Notes: generated from the sequence alone by a model not told the origin. A DNA stretch of 64,000 nucleotides from a bacterium (GCA_016125385.1 WGLV01000006.1:1-64000), one strand, 5' to 3'; shown: positions 36,530 to 45,279, counted from the first letter of the stretch. Numbers and translations: made by a program.

Positions 36530-37233
36530 TGGGGGAGGTACTGATCCCGGTTGGTTTCAAAATGCTCGCTGGCCGCCTGCAGGTCTTCGGGGGTGCCCAT
36601 GTCGAGCCATTCGCCCCTGAAGGGATACACGCTGACCGGTTCGTCCGCGTCGAGCAGTTTCAACATCAATTGATCGAAACCCAGCGGCTGGTCTCTCTCG
36701 ATGTAGTTCATGATGCGCGGCTCAAAGATATAGACGCCCATGCTGACGTCATAGTCGAACTCGGGCTTCTCCTGAAAAGCCGTCATGCGGTTTTCGCTGT
36801 TGTATTTCAACACCCCCAGCGAGATCTTGACGTGCCGTTTACAGGTCGCCACCGTGGCGATGCAGCCCAGCTTCTGGTGATAGGCCATCAGTTCGCTGTA
36901 GTTCAGATCGGTGAGCAGGTCGCCGTTCATCACCAGAAAAGGCTGATCCAGCCGGTCGATCAGCGCCAGTGGACCGATGGTGTTCAGCGGCTTGTCTTCC
37001 AGTGAGTAATCGATGTTTACGCCCCATTTATGCCCGTCTCCCATGACGGCCATGATCAGCTCGGCGTGATACCCCACCGCCAGCGTCAGATCGTCGAAGC
37101 CGTTCGCCGCCAGCTGGCGAACCACCACTTCCAGAATCGGCATATCGCTCAGTGGAACCAGCGGCTTGGGCACGACCAGCGTGTATGGAAACAACCGGCG
37201 GCCTTTGCCGCCCGCGAGAATCACCGCGCGCAT
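36526..37233 (-). CDS. Sugar-1-phosphate nucleotidyltransferase
   Basis: A 235-residue NTP-transferase fold enzyme. The N-terminal signature 'ILAGGKGRRLFPYT' with 'PKPLVPL' binds the nucleotide; 'NGDLLTD' holds the metal-binding Asp and 'FRGEWLDMGTPEDL' closes the fold. This compact form, without a hexapeptide domain, matches glucose-1-phosphate or glucosamine-1-phosphate thymidylyl/guanylyl transferases, such as PtmE-like enzymes of legionaminate pathways. Exact nucleotide and sugar are not visible. Middle gene of the three-gene nucleotide-sugar unit. Confidence 0.85.
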   Translation of the reverse strand: MRAVILAGGKGRRLFPYTLVVPKPLVPLSDMPILEVVVRQLAANGFDDLTLAVGYHAELIMAVMGDGHKWGVNIDYSLEDKPLNTIGPLALIDRLDQPFLVMNGDLLTDLNYSELMAYHQKLGCIATVATCKRHVKISLGVLKYNSENRMTAFQEKPEFDYDVSMGVYIFEPRIMNYIERDQPLGFDQLMLKLLDADEPVSVYPFRGEWLDMGTPEDLQAASEHFETNRDQYLPQ

Positions 37234-37286
37234 GGAATGGATCCCTTCCGGTCATGCAGAGTCCAGAACATTGAATACCGCGCTCA

Positions 37287-38282
37287 TTATATCGAAAAGC
37301 GGCGAATATCAAAAAAGTCGGGGTGCTGCTTTACGAACTCAATCGTCTTCCGCAATCCATCGCGCAAACTCACCCTGGGCGCCCATCCCGTCAGCTCTCT
37401 CGCCTTACGGTTATCGCTGATCAGGTGCATCACCTCGCTGGCTTCGGGCCGCAGGCGTTTTTCATCGCATTCGATCGGTTTTCCAGTACCCGTCAGTTCC
37501 TGAACCATCGCCGCGAGTTCGCCGATCGAGATCGTCTCTCCAACGCCCAGATTGATCGTTTCGCCAACCGCGCCCGGTGCGAGCGCCGCCGCGATGAAAC
37601 CCTCCGCCGTGTCGCTGACGTAGGTCAGGTCGCGCTTCGGCGAGAGCGCGCCCAGTTGAATCGAAGGCGCGTCGGACAGCGCCTGGCTGATAATGGTGGG
37701 AATCACCGCGCGCGCCGACTGCCTCGGGCCGTAGGTATTGAACGGCCTCACCGTCACCGCCGGCAGATCGAAACTCCTCACGAAACTCTCCACCGCCTTG
37801 TCCGCGCCGATTTTTGAGGCGGAATAGGGCGACTGCGCCTGCAACGGATGTTCTTCGTCGATCGGCGTACGCAGCGCGGTGCCATAACACTCGCTCGTCG
37901 AGGTGAACACCGCGCGCTCAACCTCCTCGCGTAAACACGCCTCCAGCACGTTAACCGTCCCCAGCACGTTGGTCTGAAAGTAGGCCGTCGGCGCCGCGTA
38001 GGAATACGGGATGCTGATCAGAGCCGCCAGATGAAACACGTGCGTCTTGCCTTTCACCAACGTACGGACGAAATGCGGATCGGTCACGTCTCCCGCGACT
38101 GTTTCGACGGCGTCGAGTACGCTGGTCGGCGCGTATTCCAGGTTGCTCCATCGCGGCCGGGCGTCATAGTGCGTCATCGCGGTGACGCGGCCCGCGCGAG
38201 CGACCAGCGCTTCAACCAGGTGTGAGCCGATAAAACCGCCGGCGCCGGTGACGAGAACGTGGGCTTGACTCAGATCGTTCAT
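37287..38282 (-). CDS. LegB-like NAD-dependent nucleotide-sugar 4,6-dehydratase
   Basis: A 331-residue extended SDR protein with 'TGAGGFIGSHLVEAL' at residues 12-26 and Y153-x-x-x-K157. The stretches 'HLAALISIPYSY', 'SPYSASKIGADKAVESF', 'RPFNTYGPRQSARAVIPTI' and 'LSPKRDLTYVSDT' are close to the LegB family. LegB makes the 4-keto-6-deoxy form of nucleotide-linked N-acetylglucosamine on the way to legionaminic or bacillosamine-type sugars. The downstream nucleotidyltransferase and aminotransferase fit the same route. No legG, legI, legH or legF genes are in the window. Confidence 0.85.
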   Translation of the reverse strand: MNDLSQAHVLVTGAGGFIGSHLVEALVARAGRVTAMTHYDARPRWSNLEYAPTSVLDAVETVAGDVTDPHFVRTLVKGKTHVFHLAALISIPYSYAAPTAYFQTNVLGTVNVLEACLREEVERAVFTSTSECYGTALRTPIDEEHPLQAQSPYSASKIGADKAVESFVRSFDLPAVTVRPFNTYGPRQSARAVIPTIISQALSDAPSIQLGALSPKRDLTYVSDTAEGFIAAALAPGAVGETINLGVGETISIGELAAMVQELTGTGKPIECDEKRLRPEASEVMHLISDNRKARELTGWAPRVSLRDGLRKTIEFVKQHPDFFDIRRFSI

Positions 38283-38450
38283 AAGCGGGCGAGGTTTCCA
38301 TTCAAAATGAGCGATGAAAAGGAATGAAAATTCAGTTTGATTCTCTATTGACCCAAAACTTTACTTATCTTATAATCATTATCGACTTGCTCTGCAGTGG
38401 GGCGAGTCTGACAATGCACCCCCGAGGAGGGGCCGCTTCCCCCCAACGCC

Positions 38451-38491
38451 GAACCGGCGGCTCCTCCTCTCCCCCCAACTCCCGCCGGTTC
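38451..38491. repeat. Long-loop inverted repeat in the 38.3-38.5 kb gap
   Basis: Perfect 10-bp arms GAACCGGCGG (38451-38460) and CCGCCGGTTC (38482-38491) around a C-rich 21-nt loop. It sits 27 bp beyond the transglutaminase gene's stop. No T-run follows, so a terminator role is only possible. Confidence 0.4.
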
Positions 38492-38517
38492 TTGCCAATC
38501 AACCGCCAGACGCCCGA

Positions 38518-40143
38518 TTATCGATCTTCTTTGAAGTCCAGAATTTCGACCTTCAGGTTGCCGATCATTTTGGCGATATCGGTCTGAGAATCGAGCGCGC
38601 CCTGCGCAAGTTTGATATGCGCGGCGTCCATCTCAATACGGTTCAGCGTCGAGTCGATGGGCATCCAGTGTCCATTGGCGTAAATTTCATTCCATGCGTG
38701 GTAATACAGCCCATCGTCCTGATAAACCAGCCCCGCGATGATCTTGGTCGGAATCCCGATCGATCGCGCCAGCGCGGCGAACAGCGTCGAGTGTTCGTTA
38801 CAGTCGCCTTTCATGCTGTTCAACACTTCCAGCGCGGAGGGAATGGTGACGCGAAACTCTTTTTCGATGTTGATATACAGCCACATCGCGATCTTTTCCG
38901 CCGCCGCCCACTGGTTTTGCGATCCCTGGGTGATCTCAAGCGCCTTCTGACGGATGCGCGGGCTGCCTGATTGAATCAGCGCGTCGTCCTCCAGATACGG
39001 CTTCACGCCTTCATCAGAACTCGGCTCCTGATAGGGCGGCTCCTGAACGGGCAGCTGAGCGATCAGTCCGGAATAATCGACGCGCCGGGTTTTGAAGGTA
39101 TAAATCCCGTTCTCAGTGCTTTCCAGCGTCTGGTAATACCCGTCGTCGGGAATATCGGCGCCGTCTTCGCCATCCACGGTATAGCGCATCTCGCCGGTCC
39201 GCTTTGGATCGGGAATCTTCACTTTCGTCAGAATGCGCGAGGCGTCGATCAGGTCGGTGCTTTCTTTCGCGTTTGAAGTGGGTTCGGGCATGATCGGTTT
39301 TGAGCGGAACTCGCGGTTTTCGGCGTCGCCCGCTTTTTCGCGCACCGCGGTGAAGGCGATGCCGCTGACCTGGCTGTTTTCCTGATACACTTCGCCGCTG
39401 TCATCGACCCATGACGTGGCTTTAAAGCCTTTATAGTCCATCACGATCCGGTGCGCTTCAACTTTTTCCTGCGTGGTGGGCAGCTCCAGCGTGTCGAGCC
39501 CTTCGACCGTCACCACAATGTCGCCCATCGCCATCGACAGCGGGTCGTATACCTGGTACACATAGCGCGCGCCTTCTTTCAAACCATCGCGCGCCGCCAG
39601 CAGGTGTATGACGTCGGTGTGATACACCGGCCCGTCGAGCGGGAGTTTCTTTACGTTGGTGTGGTCTTCCGATTTGGTGTTTAACACCAGCACCGGTTTC
39701 CCGTCTTCCGTCTGTACCTCGCCCTTCAGATTGATCGTCTGTCCGCTTGAGTTGAAACTGAACTGAAACGTGCGGATCGACAGATCTTTGTTCAGCGTGC
39801 CGTAGTTCCTCACGTTGATATCGAACGGCATACCCATCGCCTGAATACGCCATTCCGATTCCGATTGAAACAGATAATAATCCAGCGGCGCGGCCGCTCC
39901 GCCGCTTTCCTCGTTGCTGATAGGCGCTTCTTCCTTCAACAGAAAGCGGCTGTATCCGATCTTGTCGCCGCCCAGGTAAAAACCAAGATGCTGTTCGCGC
40001 ATGATCAGCGCTCCGTTGGCGATGTCGATTTGCGCGTCGCGCGTTAAAAACGACTCGCTTGAGACGTCTTTTCGTAACAACCAGATCGCCGCCGCGAAGA
40101 TCAGCAGGGCGGCGATGGTCAATTTGTATCGAAATAACTTCAT
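38518..40143 (-). CDS. Membrane-anchored transglutaminase-like protein
   Basis: A 541-residue protein with one N-terminal membrane helix (about residues 8-24). A large beta-rich region follows, then a C-terminal transglutaminase-like domain (about 400-510). The papain-type triad is visible: C448 in 'MKGDCNEHS', H482 in 'YYHAWNEIY' and D497 in 'MPIDST'. Members act as extracytoplasmic proteases, amidases or crosslinkers; the target is unknown. ATG at 40143 is preferred because AAGGA lies 8 nt upstream; 40149 is the alternative. Divergent from the sulfatase-like gene. Confidence 0.85.
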   Translation of the reverse strand: MKLFRYKLTIAALLIFAAAIWLLRKDVSSESFLTRDAQIDIANGALIMREQHLGFYLGGDKIGYSRFLLKEEAPISNEESGGAAAPLDYYLFQSESEWRIQAMGMPFDINVRNYGTLNKDLSIRTFQFSFNSSGQTINLKGEVQTEDGKPVLVLNTKSEDHTNVKKLPLDGPVYHTDVIHLLAARDGLKEGARYVYQVYDPLSMAMGDIVVTVEGLDTLELPTTQEKVEAHRIVMDYKGFKATSWVDDSGEVYQENSQVSGIAFTAVREKAGDAENREFRSKPIMPEPTSNAKESTDLIDASRILTKVKIPDPKRTGEMRYTVDGEDGADIPDDGYYQTLESTENGIYTFKTRRVDYSGLIAQLPVQEPPYQEPSSDEGVKPYLEDDALIQSGSPRIRQKALEITQGSQNQWAAAEKIAMWLYINIEKEFRVTIPSALEVLNSMKGDCNEHSTLFAALARSIGIPTKIIAGLVYQDDGLYYHAWNEIYANGHWMPIDSTLNRIEMDAAHIKLAQGALDSQTDIAKMIGNLKVEILDFKEDR

Positions 40144-40286
40144 CGTCATGGTCCTTGTTCAATCAGGTTTCGCGGTAAGGGCGCGCCCGATTCCATATCA
40201 TGGCCGCGCCCCGCGTCGATTCCCCCGCGGGAGATTATAATAACGAACGTTACGCTCACGTTTGTGGTGAACCCGGGCGCAACCAG

Positions 40287-40315
40287 CGAAAATCACAAGG
40301 GTAACGTGATTTTTC
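40287..40315. repeat. Hairpin repeat family, partial copy C
   Basis: CGAAAATCAC - 9 nt - GTGATTTTTC. The same palindrome with an 8-nt spacer is the core of the 99-bp repeats at 52577 and 54705. Weaker similarity extends leftwards (TTACGCTCACG; GGGCGCAACC). It lies in a divergent gap, 78 bp before the sulfatase-fold gene. Confidence 0.6.
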
Positions 40316-40392
40316 ACCGCGATGATTCCAAACGGTATCGTGCCGGTAAGTATATACGCCTGACCGCATGTCCTTATAGGATAACCGAACGC

Positions 40393-42243
40393 ATGCAAAA
40401 GATCACTCTCAATATTCCCCTGTGGATTCGCCTCCTGACGCTGGTCGTATCAGGGGGATTGCTTTTGTCCTCCTGTTCGAGGCCGAACCGGTTGGAACCG
40501 GGCGCTTTCTCCGGAAAAAACGTCCTGCTGATCAGCATCGACACCTGCCGCCCCGATTACCTCGAACCATACGGATCGGACCGCGCCAGGACGCCCAATC
40601 TGCTCGAACTTGCCGCACGGGGCGCCGTCTTTGACGACGCCGTTACTCCGGTTCCGCTGACGTTGCCTTCTCATACCACCATCATGACGGGGCTCCACCC
40701 CATCCAGCACGGCGTGCGCGATAATTTCAACGGGGTGTTGTCAGATCAGGCCGTCACGCTGGCCGAGCTCTTTCATGAGGCGGGCTATGAAACCTCCGCC
40801 GTGGTGGGCGCCATACTTCTCTCGCGCCGCACCGGCATCGCCCAGGGATTCAATTCCTACGACGACCTGTTCGAGATGCGCGATTTTCAGGCGGTCGAAC
40901 CCGTGATCGAGCGTAAGGGCGACCGTGTGGTCGATTCGGCCTTGCGCTGGCTTACCGATTATCAGAGCCGCGCCTCGGGCAAGCCGTTTTTTCTGTTCGT
41001 CCACTTCTACGACGCCCACATGTTTTATCAGCCGCCCGCGCCATTCGACGTGGAGTATCAGGAATCGCCTTACGCCGGCGAACTCGCTTTCGTTGATTAT
41101 TGCATCGGTCAGTTGCTGGACGCGATTCAATCCAAAGGGTATGACGATGACACGCTGATCGTCGCGCTGGGCGATCACGGCGAGAGTTTGGGAGAGCATC
41201 GCGAAGAAACCCACGGACTCTTTCTTTATGAATCGACCGTTCACGTGCCGTTGATCGTACGTCCGCCGGCAACGCGCGCCGGCTGGCATGGGCGCCGTAT
41301 CGCGTCCTCCGTCTCGCTGGAAGACGTCGCCCCCACCTTGATCGATCTGTGTGGACTCGGCCCCATCCGGACTCATGGAATCAGCCTTCTGCCCCTTCTT
41401 CGTGGAGACCAACCCGCCGAACCGCGCATGATCACGCTTGAAACCCAGTATCCCGTCACCTACAACTGGAGCCCGCTGTTCGCGTTACGCTTTGATGGAG
41501 AAAAATACGTCCACGCGCCGCATCCAGAATATTACGATCTGACGCAGGACCCTCATGAAACGAAAAATCTCGTCGAAACCGATTCCGCTCACGCCGATCA
41601 ACTCAACCGCTTGCTTGAAGAACAACTGCTTGAGTTAACCCGCACCGCTTCCTTCACGCCTGAACTGCAAATGTCCTCTCAACGATCCGAAGCGCTGGCG
41701 TCATTGGGGTACGTTGGCGGAGGGGAAGTGCGTGAAGCCACCTCTGAGATGGATCGTCCCGATCCCAAGGATTGCGTCGCCATTTACAATCAGATCGATC
41801 GCGGGTTGGTTGCGCTGGCGCGCTCCAACGTTTCCGAGGCGTTAAATCTGTTTCGCGGGGCGCTGGCGCTCGATCCTCAAAATCCAGCCGTGCTGCTGAA
41901 TCTGGGGCAGACTTATGCTCGCATGAAAGATTACGATCAAGCGGTTTCGTATGTCAAAAAGGCGATCGAGGCCGCGCCCGCCAATGAGATGATCAAGCTC
42001 AATCTGGCCAAAATACTGATGATGGCTGACAGATACAGCGAAGCGGAGGAGATTTTGCGGGCTTTCGTCGAACGCTTCCCCAGTCAGGCGGACGCGTACT
42101 ATCAGCTCGGGGTGATCGCGCTGAAAAAAGACCGCCCTTCCGAGGCGCGTGAGTGGTTCGAGCGGGCCCGCCGCTGGATGCCCGACATCCCCGGCCTCGA
42201 CGAAGCGATGAAGCAGGTCGAATCCGCGTCAAAAACCAACTAA
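40393..42243 (+). CDS. Sulfatase/alkaline-phosphatase-fold lipoprotein with TPR tail
   Basis: A 616-residue lipoprotein: signal peptide and lipobox L-S-S-C (C28). Residues 42-410 form a sulfatase-superfamily domain with metal-binding 'ISIDTCRPDYLEPYG', 'PSHTTIMTGLHP' and 'ALGDHGESLGEH'. The nucleophile position of classical sulfatases (C/S-x-P-S-R) here reads T90-L-P-S-H94. The formylglycine cysteine is therefore absent and a Thr could act instead, as in phosphotransferases of this fold. Residues 455-610 hold about four TPR repeats ('ALDPQNPAVLLNLGQTYARM'), a protein-binding scaffold. ATG at 40393 sits ahead of the signal peptide. Function as hydrolase or phosphotransferase at the cell surface is inferred. 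Confidence 0.82.
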   Translation: MQKITLNIPLWIRLLTLVVSGGLLLSSCSRPNRLEPGAFSGKNVLLISIDTCRPDYLEPYGSDRARTPNLLELAARGAVFDDAVTPVPLTLPSHTTIMTGLHPIQHGVRDNFNGVLSDQAVTLAELFHEAGYETSAVVGAILLSRRTGIAQGFNSYDDLFEMRDFQAVEPVIERKGDRVVDSALRWLTDYQSRASGKPFFLFVHFYDAHMFYQPPAPFDVEYQESPYAGELAFVDYCIGQLLDAIQSKGYDDDTLIVALGDHGESLGEHREETHGLFLYESTVHVPLIVRPPATRAGWHGRRIASSVSLEDVAPTLIDLCGLGPIRTHGISLLPLLRGDQPAEPRMITLETQYPVTYNWSPLFALRFDGEKYVHAPHPEYYDLTQDPHETKNLVETDSAHADQLNRLLEEQLLELTRTASFTPELQMSSQRSEALASLGYVGGGEVREATSEMDRPDPKDCVAIYNQIDRGLVALARSNVSEALNLFRGALALDPQNPAVLLNLGQTYARMKDYDQAVSYVKKAIEAAPANEMIKLNLAKILMMADRYSEAEEILRAFVERFPSQADAYYQLGVIALKKDRPSEAREWFERARRWMPDIPGLDEAMKQVESASKTN

Positions 42244-42271
42244 GGAATTTCTTTGTAATGGTTGAGCCAGA

Positions 42272-42544
42272 TTAAAAACGGCTTGGCTTCGCGAAGATAT
42301 CCAGCAAGATGACCTTTTCATCGTCATATACGTAGTAAACGTTAATATCCTGTTGGTTGATGCTGTCAAACCAGGTTTTTATATAAACGAATTTTTCCTG
42401 TAAAGTGATTTTTCTGTCGCTTGAAAGTGGATTGATCGATAATCTCCACTTAATGTTTTCGAGCATCTCGTCAAATCGGAGACTATTTCGCCGAATGATT
42501 TCAGCATGGTCATCGAACTGAGCGCTTGATTCAATTCGATGCAA
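42272..42544 (-). CDS. Probable toxin partner of the Panacea protein (RelE/ParE-like)
   Basis: A 90-residue protein. The C-terminus 'VYYVYDDEKVILLDIFAKPSRF' resembles the last strands of RelE/ParE-superfamily toxins, but the match is weak. It starts at TTG 42544, supported by AAGGAG 9 nt upstream, and overlaps the 3' end of the Panacea gene by 14 bp. That order (antitoxin then toxin, overlapping) is usual in type II pairs. I recognise no catalytic residue set, so the toxin assignment relies mainly on position. Confidence 0.6.
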   Translation of the reverse strand: MHRIESSAQFDDHAEIIRRNSLRFDEMLENIKWRLSINPLSSDRKITLQEKFVYIKTWFDSINQQDINVYYVYDDEKVILLDIFAKPSRF

Positions 42545-43109
42545 GAACTTCCGCTCCTTCGAGGTCGGCTAATAGTTTTTCGAGGTCGGCTAATAGTTTT
42601 TTCCCGTATTCGATCGCTTCTTGAGAAGGTTCTGAATCCGATAACAACACGGTGTGATACGGAATGTCTTCCCCAATGTTCACCAGTTGCCATCCGCTGA
42701 ATTTGTGACTCAGATCGCTGACCTGGGTTGCCGATTGTTCTTCCAGTTGATCGAGAACAATGTTGATGATGGATATTTCTTCAGGTGAAAATAAATCAAG
42801 TTGGTATTCCTGCAAGGTGACAGGCTTCTTTTGTTCGTATTGGCCGAGCATGCCAATCGATTGAGCCATTTCCCCTTTTTTTATCAGATGCTTTAAAACT
42901 TTTTCCGCGTGATTCGGCACGGGGCCGAATGGCTCTTTGTGGTAGTTGTCGCCGCTTATGGATGCCCCGATCTTTTTGTACGCAAGAAAATCGGAGAAAA
43001 ACAGGATTTTATTTAACTTGGTGACGCTGAAAAAGCGGTCTTCGCTTGAACGTGCTGAAATGTATTTGATTAATTCGCGGTATTTTTTATTATCTGTATG
43101 TTTTGACAT
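42531..43109 (-). CDS. Panacea/SocA-like (DUF4065) antitoxin
   Basis: A 192-residue protein. The Panacea domain covers about residues 8-130: 'VTKLNKILFFSDFLAYKKIG', 'GDNYHKEPFGPVPNHAEKVL' and 'DLFSPEEISIINIVLDQL' are its hallmarks. Panacea domains are known antitoxin modules that pair with many unrelated toxins. ATG at 43109 has GGAGAG about 9 nt upstream. The C-terminal tail carries a perfect tandem duplication of seven residues (KLLADLE) just before the overlap with the toxin-like gene. Probably autoregulated as a pair, but no operator is evident. Confidence 0.82.
   Translation of the reverse strand: MSKHTDNKKYRELIKYISARSSEDRFFSVTKLNKILFFSDFLAYKKIGASISGDNYHKEPFGPVPNHAEKVLKHLIKKGEMAQSIGMLGQYEQKKPVTLQEYQLDLFSPEEISIINIVLDQLEEQSATQVSDLSHKFSGWQLVNIGEDIPYHTVLLSDSEPSQEAIEYGKKLLADLEKLLADLEGAEVLASN
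42559..42600. repeat. 21-bp perfect tandem duplication in the Panacea gene
   Basis: The unit TCGAGGTCGGCTAATAGTTTT occurs twice without change at 42559-42579 and 42580-42600. It is in frame and adds seven codons (KLLADLE) to the antitoxin's C-terminus. Perfect identity means it is recent. Confidence 0.95.
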
Positions 43110-43192
43110 GATTGCGTCTCTCCACCTGCTATATCTTCCCTCTATTATTCTATAAATCCCTGCATTCAGGCGCAACTATATTTTTATTGCGA

Positions 43193-44467
43193 TTACGTCT
43201 TTCTCGGTTTTTTCTTTGCGGCGGGGAAGAGCACGTTGTTCAGAATGAGCCGGTAACCCGGCGAGTTGGGATGCTGCGACAGGTCGGTGTCTCCTTCGCC
43301 CACCAGGTGCTGCGCGTCTTCGGGGTCGTGCCCCGCCAGAAAGGTGAACGTCCCGTCGCCCAGCACGCCGTGAATGTATTTCGCCACGCCCGTCCCGGGA
43401 AAGTCGGCCAGCACGATGACGTTCGGCTTCAACTTCGATTTTCGAAACGCCGTGGTCTGCCCCAGAAAGTCGGGAACTTTGCTGGTGTGATCCTGAGTGA
43501 GAATAGTCGGAACCGGATCGAACTTGGCGGAAAAATCAAACAGCGTAAAAAACTGAGCCTGATACCGCTCTCCCGGCGTGACCGGGCTGGGCCCGGTGTC
43601 GATGTCGGAGAATTCATAAATGAGCGGGTTGGTCACGAGGCTGAAATTCGTGAACGCCAGCGTGTTGTTGAAGTTCAATTTCTCCTGGTAGCCCGGCGTC
43701 AGGCCGTCGCCGTCGATCTCCGGCGCTACGATGTCGAGCCCCCGCGCCGCCAGCGCGATGTCGAGCGTGTCGGTCGCCGCGCACATGGCGAACAGAAATC
43801 CGCCGCGTTGCACGTAATCGTGAATCGCCTCCGCCACCGCGCCCTTATGGTCCTGCACCTTGCTGTATCCCGCCTTGCGCGCCATGGCTTCAAACTGCCT
43901 CACCTGCTCCTGATACCACGGCGTATTACGAAAACTGCGATAAAATTTGCCGTACTGTCCGGTGAAATCCTCGTGATGCAGGTGCAGCCAGTCGTAATTG
44001 TTCAATTTGCCGTCCAGCGCTTCTTCGTCCCAGATTTTGTCGTAGGGAATATCGGCGTAGGTCAGCGCCAGCGTCACCGCGTCGTCCCACGGGTCGGCGG
44101 TGGGCGGCGTATACACCGCCACCTTGGGCGCTTTTTCCAGCGGGATGCGATCCATGTTGTTCTCTTCGATCTGCTGGTAGATCGCCTGTACGGCGGCGTC
44201 GTCGACCGTCGTGGCCGTTACACCCTGCATGGCGGCTTTTTTCAGCGCCGAGTCGGTGTCGAAAATCAGAAACGATCCGCCCCGGTAATTCAACAGCCAT
44301 TCCGCCTTCATCCCCTGCTGTAACGCCCAGTAGGTGACGCCGTACGCCTTCAGATGATCGGTCTGACCTTCCGCGTCCATGGGAATGAGCAGCGCGCCGG
44401 CGTGAACGCGCGCCGCGATAAACGCAATGAGCAGCAGCATCGGGAGAAACCGGGTTCTTTTAGTCAT
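43193..44467 (-). CDS. Conserved exported protein, family often mislabelled 'asparagine synthetase B'
   Basis: A 424-residue protein with a signal peptide ('FLPMLLLIAFIAARVHA'). The mature part holds 'LLIPMDAEGQTDHLKAYGV', 'AEWLLNYRGGSFLI', 'KVAVYTPPTADPWDDAVTLAL' and 'YDWLHLHHEDFTGQYGKFY'. I know these from Bacteroidetes proteins that carry the name asparagine synthetase B, but none of the glutaminase or synthetase motifs of AsnB is present. 'GGFLFAMCAATDTLDIALAA' looks like a glutamine-amidotransferase-like Cys nucleophile turn. True function unknown. It follows the YIP1 gene by 14 nt, so the pair is probably co-transcribed. Confidence 0.7.
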   Translation of the reverse strand: MTKRTRFLPMLLLIAFIAARVHAGALLIPMDAEGQTDHLKAYGVTYWALQQGMKAEWLLNYRGGSFLIFDTDSALKKAAMQGVTATTVDDAAVQAIYQQIEENNMDRIPLEKAPKVAVYTPPTADPWDDAVTLALTYADIPYDKIWDEEALDGKLNNYDWLHLHHEDFTGQYGKFYRSFRNTPWYQEQVRQFEAMARKAGYSKVQDHKGAVAEAIHDYVQRGGFLFAMCAATDTLDIALAARGLDIVAPEIDGDGLTPGYQEKLNFNNTLAFTNFSLVTNPLIYEFSDIDTGPSPVTPGERYQAQFFTLFDFSAKFDPVPTILTQDHTSKVPDFLGQTTAFRKSKLKPNVIVLADFPGTGVAKYIHGVLGDGTFTFLAGHDPEDAQHLVGEGDTDLSQHPNSPGYRLILNNVLFPAAKKKPRKT

Positions 44468-44481
44468 AAATTCTGTGGTCC

Positions 44482-45078
44482 TTACATAAACAGCCATGCG
44501 CCGATTTTATATGCGCCCATGATGACGAGTCCGATGGCGCAAATCGAGGTGATCGCGCCCACGATGAATAATACGATCGCCGGCGCCGCCGCGATCGACA
44601 GCGCCTGCTGGCGGGAGAGCTTGACGATCTCCTGTAACGCGAACTGCAACAGAAAGTAAAACGCACAGGCGATAAAAAAGTGATTCACGATAGGAATCGG
44701 AACCAGCAGCAGCACGTACCCCAGCCAGCTGTACGCCACGCACCGGAACACCGCTTCAAAGGTAAAATCCTCTCTCACCATCCGCGCCGCGCCGTAGGTC
44801 AGCGCCGCCAGCGCGTACACCGACGCCAGCGCATACAGCGCCGAGGGCAACATCCATAAAAACGAAAATCCCAGCGTAAACGGCGCCCACAACAGCGCGT
44901 ACGCCGCCTTGGGAACCAGAATGCACCCGCTGGCGAACAGCGTCGGGTCCAGATAACCCTGCTGTGCGGCTTCTTCCTTGAAAAAATCGCGTGGATTGCT
45001 CAGTACGCGTTTAACCTGAGAGATGAACCGTTTGACGATCTCTTTCAGCTTGCGCCGTTTTCCCGTTGCCTCGTTCAT
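44482..45078 (-). CDS. YIP1-family membrane protein
   Basis: A 198-residue protein with a short basic cytoplasmic N-terminus ('VKRFISQVKRVLSNPRDFFKEEAAQ'), then five or so membrane helices, including 'IPIVNHFFIACAFYFLLQFALQEI'. The 'lsnP..ff' entry followed by five helices is the YIP1 pattern. Role unknown in bacteria. ATG at 45078 was chosen since the upstream extension is not hydrophobic and has no ribosome-binding site. First gene of a pair with the 43193-44467 protein. Confidence 0.7.
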   Translation of the reverse strand: MNEATGKRRKLKEIVKRFISQVKRVLSNPRDFFKEEAAQQGYLDPTLFASGCILVPKAAYALLWAPFTLGFSFLWMLPSALYALASVYALAALTYGAARMVREDFTFEAVFRCVAYSWLGYVLLLVPIPIVNHFFIACAFYFLLQFALQEIVKLSRQQALSIAAAPAIVLFIVGAITSICAIGLVIMGAYKIGAWLFM

Positions 45079-45279
45079 GCCTGGCTGGCCGTCCTTCGCC
45101 TGTGTGGCGTTTCGTCGTATTTCGAGTATGATGCAATCGGACCAATCGCGCAAATCGTCCCGCGCGCCGTCCATCTTTTATACGAGGGCGGTGAAGACTT
45201 TCTTCCACCGCCGCCCGGCGAAAAAAAGTGGTTTTCATCACGTTGAACCCGATGCCTGCTTTGGCAATAAAAATGCGCC

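Noticed and set aside
43112-44323. A 403-codon plus-strand frame over the exported 'AsnB-like' gene
   Set aside because: Arg/Val/His-rich antisense translation with no motif; the opposite strand has a signal peptide and conserved blocks.
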